Assembly: GCA_937146645.1 (NCBI GenBank)
Contig: CAKZRQ010000013.1
Coordinates: forward strand, 186,001 to 250,000
DNA: 64,000 nt
Source of the DNA: an uncultured Cyclobacteriaceae bacterium
GTDB lineage: Bacteria > Bacteroidota > Bacteroidia > Cytophagales > Cyclobacteriaceae
Direction: 5' to 3'
The notes beneath the pieces are model-generated. The model was not told where the DNA came from. It searched no databases and was given only the letters and a program-made list of their open reading frames with translations. This document shows positions 35,622-45,017 of the stretch, piece after piece (within the stretch, counting starts at the first letter, position 1; every line of letters begins with the position of its first letter). A program made the position numbers and the translations under genes.

Positions 35622-36092
35622 TTAAAATTCGATTATTGATTTCTGCAGATCTGTTACATTTTCGGCCTGCACCTGATCTATGACCAGTTGGATCTTTCCA
35701 AACACTTCAAAAAAGTTTCCCAAATCTTCTTCACTCACTACTTCTCTCACCTGCTCATTGAAGGATTTGATCGTCTTTACTGAAATCTCCTTTTTTCGTT
35801 TTCCTTCTTCGGTCAGATAAATCCTTACTGATCTCTTATCGAGCTCATCAGGTTTCTTATAGATTAGTTCTTTCTCCTCCATGGTTTTTAGCATCCTTGT
35901 AAGACTTCTTGTCTCTAAACCCAGTTTCGGAGCAATCTTAGTTGCAGGTGTACCCTCTTTGGAATTTATATTAATCAGAACGAAACCTATGGCCGTGGTA
36001 AAACCTTCTTTTGCGGCTTCGTGATTGTACATCCTGGATATGGCGTGCCAGGAACTTTTAATGTGGTAATCTACTGTCTCTTCTCTCTTCAT
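35622..36092 (-). CDS. MarR-family transcriptional regulator
   Basis: 156 residues with a winged helix-turn-helix: GTPATKIAPKLGLETRSLTRML (recognition region near 55-75) and the wing IYKKPDELDKRSVRIYLTEEGKRK. It is the first gene of the beta-oxidation operon. Two ATGCATGCAT palindromes lie 43-84 bp upstream of its start, so it probably represses its own operon and responds to an acyl-CoA or fatty acid. The ligand is inference from the context. Confidence 0.9.
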   Translation of the reverse strand: MKREETVDYHIKSSWHAISRMYNHEAAKEGFTTAIGFVLININSKEGTPATKIAPKLGLETRSLTRMLKTMEEKELIYKKPDELDKRSVRIYLTEEGKRKKEISVKTIKSFNEQVREVVSEEDLGNFFEVFGKIQLVIDQVQAENVTDLQKSIIEF

Positions 36093-36134
36093 TTACTCTC
36101 TGATCCTAAAGGTCAGCTAATGTAAAAAAAAATA

Positions 36135-36176
36135 GTATGCATGCATACAAAAATTGCGAAATAATTATGCATGCAT
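36135..36176 (-). promoter_or_regulatory. Paired palindromic operators upstream of the marR-fad operon
   Basis: GTATGCATGCATAC at 36135-36148 is a perfect 14-bp palindrome. ATGCATGCAT at 36167-36176 is a perfect 10-bp palindrome, with its centre 30 bp from the first, about three helical turns. MarR dimers bind palindromes of this size. No other copy is found in the window, including upstream of fadD. Confidence 0.75.
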
Positions 36177-36331
36177 CACAAATTAATTACTTGAAATCAG
36201 AGATAATTACGAATTAAATTTCTTATTGGTTGGATAAAAAGAAAAAAACGAAACAAAATAGAATTTTTGCTTCGTTTTCGGTATGATATATTGTCCGGCT
36301 CGTCCAGACTGTTTTTGATTCAAATCAAATA

Positions 36332-38080
36332 TCAAACATTGTAAAGCTCCTCGATCTCTTTTTCATATTTCGCTTTAATTACCTTTCGCTTAAGTTTCAT
36401 AGTCGGGGTAAGCTCACCTGTGTCTACTTGCCATGGGTTAGGTAACAATTTGAATTTCTTAACCTGCTCCCATTTTCCAAAGAACTTATTTAAACCATCG
36501 ATCTCTCTTTGATACTTTTCAAGCACATCTGGCTTCTCTATCATTTCTGCGTCTGTAGTGTAGTCAATTCCTTTATGGTTACAATAATCTCTAAGTCCTT
36601 CAAAACTAGGAACGATCACGGCAGACGGGAATTTTCTGTTTTCTCCCACTACCATTAGCTGTTCTATAAGTGTAGATTCTTTGAATTTATTTTCCATAAC
36701 CTGCGGAGCAATATATTTACCTCCAGAGGTTTTAAACATCTCTTTCTTCCTATCAGTAATTTTCAGATAATCACCTTCCAGTACCCCAATATCTCCTGTA
36801 TGGAACCATCCATCCTGGAGAACATCAGCTGTCATCTCTGGCTCTTTGTAATAACCCATCATGATGTTCGGGCCTTTAGCCAAAATCTCTCCATCCTCAG
36901 CGATTTTTACTTCCACACCATCGATCACCTTACCCACATATCCGATTCTCATTTCTTCATGAGTACAAATTGAGGCCGTGATTACTGGTGAGGTTTCAGT
37001 CAAACCATAACCCTCACAGATTTTGATTTCAGCTGCCCAAAAAACCCGAAGAAGTCTTGGCTGAAGAGCCGAAGCTCCAGAATTGATTTGTTGAATTTCT
37101 CCTCCAAGAGCCTCTCTCCACTTACTGAATATGATTTTATTGGCCATTTTCAGCTGCCAATTATACCAGCCTCCCTGGTCTATATTAGGATCATACTTGT
37201 GTCCCAAAGCAAGAGCCCAGAAAAACAGCTTCTTTTTAATTCCCGAAAGCTCATAACCTTTGGCCACAATTTTATCATAGATTTTTTCCAACAAGCGTGG
37301 TACTGTGTTGAACATATGTGGCTTTACTTCTTTTATATTTTCGCCCAAGGTTTCCAAGCTCTCTGCATAGTAAACAGAATAACCAGCATAGAGATACGCA
37401 AACGAGGCAGCCCGTTCATAAATATGACAGAGAGGTAAGAAGCTAATAACTCGTGAGGTACCTGGTGGAACGGTCCAAATCTTTTCTATGGCCACCATGT
37501 TCGACATTACATTGGAGTGCTTAAGCATTACACCCTTAGGTCTGCCTGTAGTCCCAGAAGTATAGATAATCGTAAATAGATCTGATTCCTTAACGGCGTT
37601 TTTTGAATCTTCTAATTCCTGAAGATCACCACCCTCACCGGTTTTCAAGAAATCCTCCCAAAAATCTGCTCCTTCTAATTTGGTAAAGCTCAAAATTCTT
37701 CGATCTCCGGCTACCTTGGATGCCTTATCAAATATCTCCTGGTCTCCTACGAAGATCATTTTTACTTCAGCATGATTAAAGATATAATCATAGTCATCAG
37801 AGGTTATTGTGGGATACATAGGCACAGAAACTGCACCTATCTGCTGCAGTGCCAGATCCACAAAATTCCATTCCGGGCAATTATTAGAAATAATAGCAAC
37901 TTTATCCTCACTCCCTATTCCACCTTTGAGGAAAGCTAGACTCAAATCATCTACTATTCTTTTAAGATCTCTGGAAGAGTAGGTTTTCCATTTTCCGTCT
38001 TCCTTTTTTGCGAGGCAAACTTCCTTATCATATAAAGCAATCTGGTTTGGTATCAGATCAAAAAGCCTTTTCACTTCCAT
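36332..38080 (-). CDS. fadD: Long-chain acyl-CoA synthetase (AMP-forming)
   Basis: 582 residues of the adenylate-forming superfamily: P-loop TIIYTSGTTGRPKGVMLKHS near 165, EGYGLTETSP near 345, and DGWFHTGDIGVLEGDYLKIT followed by RKKEMFKTSGGKYIAPQVME near 425. It activates long-chain fatty acids with ATP and CoA at the inner membrane, feeding the adjacent beta-oxidation operon. The gene is on the same strand but separated from marR by 239 bp; I see no copy of the palindromic operator at its own promoter. Confidence 0.93.
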   Translation of the reverse strand: MEVKRLFDLIPNQIALYDKEVCLAKKEDGKWKTYSSRDLKRIVDDLSLAFLKGGIGSEDKVAIISNNCPEWNFVDLALQQIGAVSVPMYPTITSDDYDYIFNHAEVKMIFVGDQEIFDKASKVAGDRRILSFTKLEGADFWEDFLKTGEGGDLQELEDSKNAVKESDLFTIIYTSGTTGRPKGVMLKHSNVMSNMVAIEKIWTVPPGTSRVISFLPLCHIYERAASFAYLYAGYSVYYAESLETLGENIKEVKPHMFNTVPRLLEKIYDKIVAKGYELSGIKKKLFFWALALGHKYDPNIDQGGWYNWQLKMANKIIFSKWREALGGEIQQINSGASALQPRLLRVFWAAEIKICEGYGLTETSPVITASICTHEEMRIGYVGKVIDGVEVKIAEDGEILAKGPNIMMGYYKEPEMTADVLQDGWFHTGDIGVLEGDYLKITDRKKEMFKTSGGKYIAPQVMENKFKESTLIEQLMVVGENRKFPSAVIVPSFEGLRDYCNHKGIDYTTDAEMIEKPDVLEKYQREIDGLNKFFGKWEQVKKFKLLPNPWQVDTGELTPTMKLKRKVIKAKYEKEIEELYNV

Positions 38081-38160
38081 CTCATTTTGGGTTTATGTTT
38101 GTTCTATAATAATACCAAATTCGACCTAGGCAATCAATAAGAATTCTAATTACCAACATG

Positions 38161-38539
38161 TTACTTATAAGAATAGAAATTTTAATTAAAAAATCTTATG
38201 ATTATTACTAAGAGTGTGGAAATGTGCGTAACTCGAAAATTCTGAAGAACGCACAATTAGGCAAGATGTTTAAATAATTTATCCCCAAGTTTCTAACATC
38301 TAAGTCTTTAATAATAAGCTAATTATAAAGTTGTATACATTTTTAGAAAATCTTGTTACAAAAATGTGTGCTTAAAAAGATTGTTGTTAACTCTTGTAAT
38401 TCCTGTTGAAAAGTCTCGAGTTATCCTCTTATTTCTGAATTGAAGAAAACTCTGGATGAAATGGCTTGGATAAGTTGTCGGTAAATAGAAATTATCCGAA
38501 TAGCTATCCACACAGATTAACTCCTTATCCACTGGGATT
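38161..38539. other. Candidate chromosomal replication origin (oriC)
   Basis: This gene-free, very AT-rich stretch (the gap runs 38081-38539) contains several DnaA-box-like sequences: 8 of 9 matches to TTATCCACA at 38279-38287 (TTATCCCCA), 38504-38512 (CTATCCACA) and 38525-38533 (TTATCCACT), plus 7 of 9 at 38421-38429, 38492-38500, and on the other strand 38465-38473 and 38215-38223. The AT-rich part at 38161-38210 could be the unwinding element. mnmG and two parS-like sites lie 3-5 kb away, and base skew seems to change sign here. dnaA is not in the window, so this is a candidate only. Confidence 0.5.
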
Positions 38540-40204
38540 TCAGTTAAGAATTCCTGAACGTGGAATGCTTTGGATGATTAAAGGCCCCACGGTCCATCCA
38601 CCTCGTATGGTGATATCTTTACTTTGGGTTTCTGGGTCTGTAAAGAAGTAAACCAGTTCTGGCTGGCGTTTAATGTTATAATTAGGAGGATCCCAAACGC
38701 CGTTGCCATTTTCATCTTCTATAACCCTCAAGCGATAGGCACCGGGCTCTACAAGCTTAAATGAAAAGTTCGTTTGATTAACAAGTTTGATCTCTCGAAT
38801 TATCTCTTCTTTGGTGTTCAGCAGTTGTACAATTGTCTGTGCTGCCTGCGTATTGACCGATCCTGAAATTTCGTCGGCCAGGGACTCTCGTTTGAGTTTT
38901 CGAAAATTTGCGTTTACAGCAGCAGCATTGTATTGATTCTCTACATCGAGAAAAGTTGAATCTGCTGCTTGTAGAGTGAATATGCTTTGATTTAATGAAT
39001 CAGGAATAGTTAGTGAAATTTGAATCTGATCGCGCCTAATTGAATCTTTAACTTGAATCATTTCCGGGGTAACCTGATAAAATTTTGCTGAATCGTATAC
39101 TACCCTTAATGAATCATAAACTATGGAAGCTATTGGTTTATTAAATGTCAGCTCCATGGATAAGCGTTCATAAAAGCTTTTACCGGAGGCAACTTGAACT
39201 GTCAATTCGTCTTTTTTCCTTTCTGATTCAAGAAACTTGGCCCATATCAAAGTATCAACCTTTTGATCGATAGAATCTGTAGCAATGATGGATATGGAGA
39301 GGCTGTCAGAAATAGGCCGATCTGAATAAATTTTGACTCTATCGTCATTGATTTTAAAGGATATATCTCGAGAAGATTCATGCTTCAGATTGAAGTCTTT
39401 GATTCCTTTGTTGAAAACTAATTGATAGGCTCCACCTGTATCTGATGATCGATTAAGCTTGAAGCTTCCTTGGTCTGATTTAGCCAGATTGAAGTGAAGA
39501 AGCTTTTCTGCTGTTGCGTCTATGAGCAAGGTGTCTGTTATGAAGGCAAAGTTTTCATTTTTTCCCTCTGCCTTAAGCGAATTGTTCTCGTCTAGCCAGG
39601 CGTAAGCTAAGAACTTTCCCTCCCTGAGATTCTCTAATTGGAAATTTCCGATGGAGTCTGATTGACCTATGTAATACGGAGGCGACGTGAAGAGGTCAGT
39701 AGTGTCTTGAATCTTGTACAGTCCAATAAGTATATCTCTGTATTCGGTTGTACGTTCAGGAAATAAAACATTTACTCTTCCTCGAATACTTAAACTGTCA
39801 ATGTTCGGGCCTGTGGAAAAAACAACCTTTAAGTTTTCTGCTGGATTTTGTTCGGAAATGTCTTGAACTGATTTCTGGAAATTGAAAACATAAGTAGTGT
39901 TTTCTTCGAGCTCCTGATCCAGCTTTACATTCACTTTATTCTTAAGTGCCGTCGCGATTATTTTGTCCTTGTCTAGACGTGGAGTAATAATGAGGTTTTT
40001 AGATGGATTGTCGAGCTTTATATATTCATCAAATTCAATTGTAATTTCCTCAGGTATTGTATTAACTGATTGATTTTCAGGGTATTGAGATAAAACTTTT
40101 GGCGGATCTTCATCTCTAGGTCCACCTTGTGGGGTACTCTGTTTGGCGCAGCTGTAAAAAGATGCTATGAGGAGAAGAGCTGATATTTGGCGAAGAGCTT
40201 TCAA
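38540..40204 (-). CDS. Ig-like (Big_5/SbsA-type) domain lipoprotein
   Basis: A 554-residue lipoprotein, lipobox IASFYSC with Cys near 19, followed by a Gly/Pro linker (STPQGGPRDEDPPKV). Residues about 33-130 form a bacterial Ig-like domain (TIPEEITIEFDEYIKLDNPS, then NTTYVFNFQKSVQDISEQN). The remainder is beta-rich, with GNFQLENLREGKFLAYAWLD and a C-terminal PGAYRLRVIEDENGNGVWDP stretch. This architecture is common and conserved in Bacteroidota, probably periplasmic or outer-membrane, with no known function. The start overlaps the methyltransferase stop by 4 bp (ATGA). Confidence 0.8.
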   Translation of the reverse strand: MKALRQISALLLIASFYSCAKQSTPQGGPRDEDPPKVLSQYPENQSVNTIPEEITIEFDEYIKLDNPSKNLIITPRLDKDKIIATALKNKVNVKLDQELEENTTYVFNFQKSVQDISEQNPAENLKVVFSTGPNIDSLSIRGRVNVLFPERTTEYRDILIGLYKIQDTTDLFTSPPYYIGQSDSIGNFQLENLREGKFLAYAWLDENNSLKAEGKNENFAFITDTLLIDATAEKLLHFNLAKSDQGSFKLNRSSDTGGAYQLVFNKGIKDFNLKHESSRDISFKINDDRVKIYSDRPISDSLSISIIATDSIDQKVDTLIWAKFLESERKKDELTVQVASGKSFYERLSMELTFNKPIASIVYDSLRVVYDSAKFYQVTPEMIQVKDSIRRDQIQISLTIPDSLNQSIFTLQAADSTFLDVENQYNAAAVNANFRKLKRESLADEISGSVNTQAAQTIVQLLNTKEEIIREIKLVNQTNFSFKLVEPGAYRLRVIEDENGNGVWDPPNYNIKRQPELVYFFTDPETQSKDITIRGGWTVGPLIIQSIPRSGILN

Positions 40205-41103
40205 GGTTTGCGAAAGTAATAAATATTACTAGAGTGCTCGAAATTTGAATCGGAGCTTGCTTTGATGTTTGACCAAAGACCTGAATAGAATGCAGATAAG
40301 TATTTGCTGATGTTTGATTGATTAGGGTTTTGATAGCTTTCCGAGAGAAGGGAAACATAGAAGCTATCAAATAGCATAGGTTGAATTCTGATAAGGTCCA
40401 AAGAAAAAATCTTACCAAACTCTTCCATAGTGCTTGAGGGGAAATGATATAAGTGACGAGGAACATCCCACCCTGCCCATTGGTCCTGATACTTATTTGA
40501 GTCTGGACTTAGTGGGTTGGGAACAGCAATGATCAAGTGACCTCTTGATTTGAGTTTGTTTAACAATTCTTTGATCGTCTCTCGTATATCGTGGATATGT
40601 TCTAATACGTGATATAAACTTATTATATCAAAAGAGGTCTCTGAACAATCATCAAGTGTTTGAAATATTTGTCCTGGTAGTTTGGTATTAGCTAGAGAAA
40701 AGGCATTTGAGTTTGGCTCTATACCGCTGACTTCCCAACCGGCCATTTTACCTTGGTTGATTAGTTCAGCTGTTCCACAGCCGTAATCGAGCCATTTACC
40801 AGGTGCACCATGGAGGAATTCTAAATCTTTTAGTTTCGATCGAATGTTTCGTGCTTTTACTCCCTGATAGATTTTTGAAACTAAATCGTCCCCCCCATCT
40901 GAATGAGAATAATATTCTTCGAATTCATAATATGGTGCTATGTCCTGTTTCTCTGGTCTAGGATTCGTAAAAATTAGATCGCAATTCTGACACTGGTCGA
41001 TTGTAAAAGATTCCTGGCTTACTGCGTAATCCTGAATTCTCTTAAACTCCTTAATAATATGACTACTCCCACAAAGAGGACATTGATGAATCTCTTCGGA
41101 CAT
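40201..41103 (-). CDS. Class I SAM-dependent methyltransferase with N-terminal zinc ribbon
   Basis: 300 residues. An N-terminal zinc-ribbon-like part (CPLCGSSH at 8-15, CQNCDLIF near 38) precedes a methyltransferase domain with WLDYGCGTAELINQGK (motif I, about 108-123), VSGIEPNSNAF, and DIISLYHVLEHIHDIRETIK near 155. Proteins of this shape methylate sugars or other small molecules, but the substrate here is unknown. It lies 6 bp below mnmG and overlaps the lipoprotein gene. Confidence 0.85.
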   Translation of the reverse strand: MSEEIHQCPLCGSSHIIKEFKRIQDYAVSQESFTIDQCQNCDLIFTNPRPEKQDIAPYYEFEEYYSHSDGGDDLVSKIYQGVKARNIRSKLKDLEFLHGAPGKWLDYGCGTAELINQGKMAGWEVSGIEPNSNAFSLANTKLPGQIFQTLDDCSETSFDIISLYHVLEHIHDIRETIKELLNKLKSRGHLIIAVPNPLSPDSNKYQDQWAGWDVPRHLYHFPSSTMEEFGKIFSLDLIRIQPMLFDSFYVSLLSESYQNPNQSNISKYLSAFYSGLWSNIKASSDSNFEHSSNIYYFRKP

Positions 41104-41109
41104 TGTGAA

Positions 41110-42975
41110 TTATTTGTCCAAATATACGGTAATGATAGAAAGGTCTGCCGGAGAGACTCCACTGATTCTTGAAGCCTGACCGAGAGTTTCTGGGCGAATT
41201 TTACTCAGTTTTTGCTTTCCTTCTGCAGACAGGGCGGGAATGTCTGAATATTTAAAATCGATTGGGATCTTGAAGTTTTCCATGCTGCTCATCTTTTCTA
41301 CCATTTGCCTCTCTTTGCGTAGATAACTATCGTATTTGGTAATTATTTCTACTTGTTGCAACACATCTTTGGAGTATGAGGATAGAATTGTATTTGTTTG
41401 ATTATCAAGACTTTGTAAATCAAATATTCCAATATTTGGTCTTTTTAGAAGTTTATCTGCAGTAGTTTTTTCTTTGATGTTAGCAGTTTTCAAACTGTCC
41501 AATTTTGGATTAATATCGGCTGGAGAAAGCTTAATTTTTGTGATTGCCTTTTGTAAGTCTTCGGTTGATTTTTTCTTCTCTTCTACTCGTTCCAATCGTT
41601 CGTTGCTTGCTAGCCCAAGAGCATGGCCGATTGGGGTTAATCTTAGATCAGCATTGTCTTGTCGAAGCAGTAGTCTAAATTCTGCTCGGGAGGTAAACAT
41701 GCGGTAAGGTTCTTCAGTACCCTTGTTAATTAAATCATCTATTAAGACGCCTATGTAAGCATCGGATCTTTTCAAGACGAACTCGTCTTCATCTTGGGTT
41801 CTGCGTGCTGCATTGATTCCTGCAATTAGGCCTTGACATGCAGCTTCTTCATAACCAGTAGTTCCATTGATCTGACCTGCGAAATAAAGGTTTTCGACTA
41901 GCTGTGTTTCAAGAGAGAGTTTAAGTTGAGTGGGTGGAAAATAGTCATATTCTATAGCATAGCCGGGACGGAACATTTTTGCTTTTTCAAAACCAGGAAT
42001 TTGTTGCAGTGCTTTGAATTGGACGTCCTCTGGTAATGAGGTTGAAAATCCATTGACATAAATTTCTACTGTGTTCCATCCTTCAGGTTCTACAAAAATC
42101 TGATGGCGATCTCTTTCTGCAAACCTGTTTATTTTATCTTCTATAGATGGGCAATAACGTGGGCCTAAGCCTTGAATTCGTCCATTAAACATTGGAGACT
42201 TGTCGAAACCCTCTTCTAGAGAACTATGTACCCTAGGATTTGTGTAGGTGATCCAACAACTGCGTTGTTCAGACAATGGGCTTGTTTCAGAAGAATAGCT
42301 GAATTTCTCTGGAGTTTCATCTCCAAGCTGTTCTTCCATGGAGTCGTAATTTAAGGAGCGACCATCTATCCTAGGTGGTGTTCCTGTCTTCATACGTCCG
42401 GCCTCAAAGCCTAATTCGGATAATTGTTCAGTGATGCCATACGCAGCGGACTCACCCGTTCTGCCCCCGCCGAATTGTTTTTCGCCTATATGTATCAGTC
42501 CATTCAAGAAGGTCCCATTGGTTAAAACAACGGTTTTGGCCTTGATTTCAAGGCCCATGCCTGTTTTGACGCCAACTGCTCGTTTGTCTTTAACAAGGAT
42601 GCCTGTAATCATTTCTTGCCAAAAATCAACATTAGGCGTCTGTTCTAGTGCTAATCTCCATTCCTCTGCGAATCTCATGCGGTCGTTTTGACTTCTAGGG
42701 CTCCACATGGCTGGGCCTTTGGACCTGTTGAGCATTCGAAACTGAATCATTGATTTATCCGCAATAATACCAGATAAACCTCCTAGTGCGTCGATTTCAC
42801 GAACAATCTGCCCTTTAGCAACCCCTCCCATCGCTGGATTACACGACATCTGGGCAATTGTATTCATGTTCATTGTGCACAATAAAACTGATGAGCCAAT
42901 GGTGGCCGCAGCATGAGCAGCTTCACAACCAGCATGTCCTGCTCCCACTACAATTACGTCGTATTCTTTAAACAT
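41110..42975 (-). CDS. mnmG: tRNA uridine-5-carboxymethylaminomethyl modification enzyme MnmG (GidA)
   Basis: A 621-residue FAD protein that with MnmE modifies U34 of certain tRNAs. Motifs: FAD loop [19 protein letters not shown] at 9-27, [33 protein letters not shown] near 195, and [19 protein letters not shown] near 365. Length and motifs fit the family. mnmG is classically close to the replication origin in many bacteria. Just upstream of its start are two parS-like palindromes. Confidence 0.97.
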   Translation of the reverse strand: MFKEYDVIVVGAGHAGCEAAHAAATIGSSVLLCTMNMNTIAQMSCNPAMGGVAKGQIVREIDALGGLSGIIADKSMIQFRMLNRSKGPAMWSPRSQNDRMRFAEEWRLALEQTPNVDFWQEMITGILVKDKRAVGVKTGMGLEIKAKTVVLTNGTFLNGLIHIGEKQFGGGRTGESAAYGITEQLSELGFEAGRMKTGTPPRIDGRSLNYDSMEEQLGDETPEKFSYSSETSPLSEQRSCWITYTNPRVHSSLEEGFDKSPMFNGRIQGLGPRYCPSIEDKINRFAERDRHQIFVEPEGWNTVEIYVNGFSTSLPEDVQFKALQQIPGFEKAKMFRPGYAIEYDYFPPTQLKLSLETQLVENLYFAGQINGTTGYEEAACQGLIAGINAARRTQDEDEFVLKRSDAYIGVLIDDLINKGTEEPYRMFTSRAEFRLLLRQDNADLRLTPIGHALGLASNERLERVEEKKKSTEDLQKAITKIKLSPADINPKLDSLKTANIKEKTTADKLLKRPNIGIFDLQSLDNQTNTILSSYSKDVLQQVEIITKYDSYLRKERQMVEKMSSMENFKIPIDFKYSDIPALSAEGKQKLSKIRPETLGQASRISGVSPADLSIITVYLDK

Positions 42976-42984
42976 TTGTCGATG

Positions 42985-43000
42985 TGTTTCACGTGGAACA
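42985..43000. other. parS-like site 1
   Basis: TGTTTCACGTGGAACA differs from the widely conserved ParB-binding consensus TGTTNCACGTGAAACA at a single base. It lies between ybeY and mnmG, 24 bp centre to centre from a second copy. parS sites cluster near the origin and are bound by ParB for chromosome segregation. Confidence 0.8.
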
Positions 43001-43008
43001 GTAAGGGA

Positions 43009-43024
43009 AGTTCCACGTGGAACA
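43009..43024. other. parS-like site 2
   Basis: AGTTCCACGTGGAACA contains the perfect 14-bp palindrome GTTCCACGTGGAAC (43010-43023), the core of the ParB-binding parS sequence. It is the second of two such sites in the 50-bp gap between ybeY and mnmG. Confidence 0.8.
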
Positions 43025-43025
43025 G

Positions 43026-43451
43026 TTAAAAGGTTGTAAATAAGTTGATAGCCTCTGATTCCTTTTTGCGCATTATTTCTTTCTCTTTTTCTGATTTATC
43101 ATTAAATCCGATGAGATGAAGTAAACCATGGCTTATAACCCTCAATAATTCTTCGTTAGGTAGTGTTCCTAATTCTTTTGAGTTTTCTTCTACTCGATCA
43201 ATACTTATGAAAATATCTCCGGAAATTTCGTTGGCCTCTTCACTGAAATCAAAGGTTATAATATCAGTGAGGGTATCATGATCTAAATACTCTTGGTTTA
43301 TTTGAAGTAAATATTCATCCGAGCAAAAGATATAATTTAAGTCTTTAATCTTATGCCCTGAGGCAATTGCTAATGCGCGCAGCCAATTTTTGGTCTGATT
43401 TCGATTTTGGTAACGGAACTTGGTGCCTTCTGAAAAAAAGGAAATTGCCAT
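43026..43451 (-). CDS. ybeY: Endoribonuclease YbeY (rRNA maturation)
   Basis: 141 residues. The metalloenzyme motif reads [20 protein letters not shown] near 108-127: the first two His ligands are present, but the third position of the common HGxLHLxGYDH motif is Asp, as I recall for Bacteroidota members. The Arg/Asp-containing [19 protein letters not shown] fits the family. YbeY takes part in 16S rRNA 3'-end processing and ribosome quality control. The gene follows the RsbW-like gene with a 1-bp gap. Confidence 0.92.
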   Translation of the reverse strand: MAISFFSEGTKFRYQNRNQTKNWLRALAIASGHKIKDLNYIFCSDEYLLQINQEYLDHDTLTDIITFDFSEEANEISGDIFISIDRVEENSKELGTLPNEELLRVISHGLLHLIGFNDKSEKEKEIMRKKESEAINLFTTF

Positions 43452-43452
43452 T

Positions 43453-43860
43453 TTAGTTTAAGTAGAAACCAAGTGTAGCCTTGGTTCCGCCGTTATCAAG
43501 CTTAAACTCGTCTGTGAGATGTTTTATTAAGAAGATTCCTCGTCCGCCAGGTTTTTCAATATTTTCTGGCGCAGTAGGATCTTGAAGCTCTTCTTGATCA
43601 AACCCTTCCCCTTCGTCGGTCACTATGAATTGGAGAAGGTCATCATCCATTCTTAGCTCAAGATGTACTGATTTGTCTTTGTTTTCGTGATTACCATGTT
43701 GGATCGCATTGCTCACACACTCGGTCACGGAAATCATGATATTCCCATAAATATCATCATCTATCTCAAACTTTTCCCTGGCATTGTCGATAAAGCTTTC
43801 GACAATTTTGATATTGTCTATCAATGAGGGAATTGATATTTTTATTGATTTTATCGACAT
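43453..43860 (-). CDS. RsbW-like ATP-binding protein (anti-sigma-factor kinase family)
   Basis: 135 residues with a GHKL ATPase fold: N box SVTECVSNAIQHGNHEN near 45-61, G1 VTDEGEGFDQEEL, and the lid with KPGGRGIFLIKHLTDEF near 108. No HisKA domain. Such proteins usually phosphorylate an anti-sigma antagonist, but no STAS partner or sigma factor lies nearby. The position directly before ybeY suggests co-transcription; the target is unknown. Confidence 0.85.
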   Translation of the reverse strand: MSIKSIKISIPSLIDNIKIVESFIDNAREKFEIDDDIYGNIMISVTECVSNAIQHGNHENKDKSVHLELRMDDDLLQFIVTDEGEGFDQEELQDPTAPENIEKPGGRGIFLIKHLTDEFKLDNGGTKATLGFYLN

Positions 43861-43883
43861 ATTGTTCTTTTATCTAGGTTTAA

Positions 43884-44645
43884 TTAGACAATTTCTATTT
43901 TAATCGGACAATGATCCGAATGTTTAATCTCTGGCAAAATTACGGAACTTTGTACCCTTTGTTGCATGGGGTTAGATGTCATATGATAATCTATTCTCCA
44001 ACCTAAGTTTTTGTTTCGGGCATTTGCTCTATAGCTCCACCAGGTATAATGGTGAGGATCTTCAGTCATCAACCGAAATGAATCGTCAAACCCATTGGTG
44101 GTGAGTTTATCCATCCAAGCTCTTTCTTCAGGTAAAAAACCAGAACTGTTCTTGTTGGAAACGGGGTTGTGTATATCAATGGCTTTATGACAAATATTGT
44201 AATCGCCACTGACAATTAATTGCGGATTCGTTTCTAGAAGCTGCTGCATGTGATCATACATTCCATCTAGGAACTCATATTTAAATGATTGCCTAATGTC
44301 TCCAGTGGTTCCGGAAGGAAAGTATGCAGATATGAATGAGAAGTTCTCGAAGTCAGCACGCAGGACTCTTCCTTCAGCGTCAAACCTATCGTGTCCCATT
44401 CCATAATGAACTTCAACAGGTTTTACTTTGCTCAAAATGGCTACACCGCTATAGCCTTTTTTCTCTGCTGGATACCAGTAAATATGATAGCCCAAATCTG
44501 TGAATTTAGAAAGCTCAACTTGGCTTTCTAGCGCTTTAACCTCCTGTAAACCAATGATATCTGGGTTTTCTTCTTTAAGCCATTCAGTGAAACCCTTGTT
44601 CATCGCAGCTCTTATACCATTGACGTTATATGAAATAATTTTCAT
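43884..44645 (-). CDS. xth: Exodeoxyribonuclease III / AP endonuclease
   Basis: 253 residues of the EEP nuclease family. Seen: IISYNVNGIRAAMNKGF at the N-terminus, DIIGLQEVKALESQVE (metal-binding Glu), SGDYNICHKAIDIHNP, NLGWRIDYHMTS and the catalytic IKHSDHCPIKIEIV at the C-terminus. It cleaves abasic sites and trims 3' ends in base excision repair. It lies 3 bp after a short gene of unknown function. Confidence 0.95.
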   Translation of the reverse strand: MKIISYNVNGIRAAMNKGFTEWLKEENPDIIGLQEVKALESQVELSKFTDLGYHIYWYPAEKKGYSGVAILSKVKPVEVHYGMGHDRFDAEGRVLRADFENFSFISAYFPSGTTGDIRQSFKYEFLDGMYDHMQQLLETNPQLIVSGDYNICHKAIDIHNPVSNKNSSGFLPEERAWMDKLTTNGFDDSFRLMTEDPHHYTWWSYRANARNKNLGWRIDYHMTSNPMQQRVQSSVILPEIKHSDHCPIKIEIV

Positions 44646-44648
44646 CTG

Positions 44649-45014
44649 TTAATCGAAGGTTTCTCCATACTCTTGTTCAAAATAGTCCAAAACCTGAATT
44701 TTAAGAAGCTTTTCCTGACTCAATAAGTCAATATGTGGTAGTTCCTTAATCAATTTCCAATGCGGCCAGCCTTCTTGGTCTACATAGTCTAATTTGTAAA
44801 ACCCTTGGTAGCTCAAAACTTTACAAATTGCAATGTGCATTAAGTCCTGTTTTTGTTCTTTGCTAAAATTCCTGAGGCCTTGTCCCAATTCTTGTACACC
44901 TATAAGGAATAAAACTCCATTCAAGTCATTAGGTTTTTTCCCTATGCTGGCTTCAAGACCCGTTTTGAGTTTTTGCCATTTTCTTTCCAAATCAAGGTCT
45001 CGCTTAATTGCCAT
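44649..45014 (-). CDS. Conserved hypothetical protein, 121 aa
   Basis: Not recognised. A soluble, mostly helical 121-residue protein rich in Leu, Lys and Gln (DLERKWQKLKTGLEASIG, FLIGVQELGQGLRNFSKEQK, acidic end FEQEYGETFD). There is no signal peptide or membrane segment. Gaps of 3 bp on both sides tie it to the AhpD-like gene above and xth below, so it is a true operon member. Confidence 0.75.
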   Translation of the reverse strand: MAIKRDLDLERKWQKLKTGLEASIGKKPNDLNGVLFLIGVQELGQGLRNFSKEQKQDLMHIAICKVLSYQGFYKLDYVDQEGWPHWKLIKELPHIDLLSQEKLLKIQVLDYFEQEYGETFD

Positions 45015-45017
45015 AAA

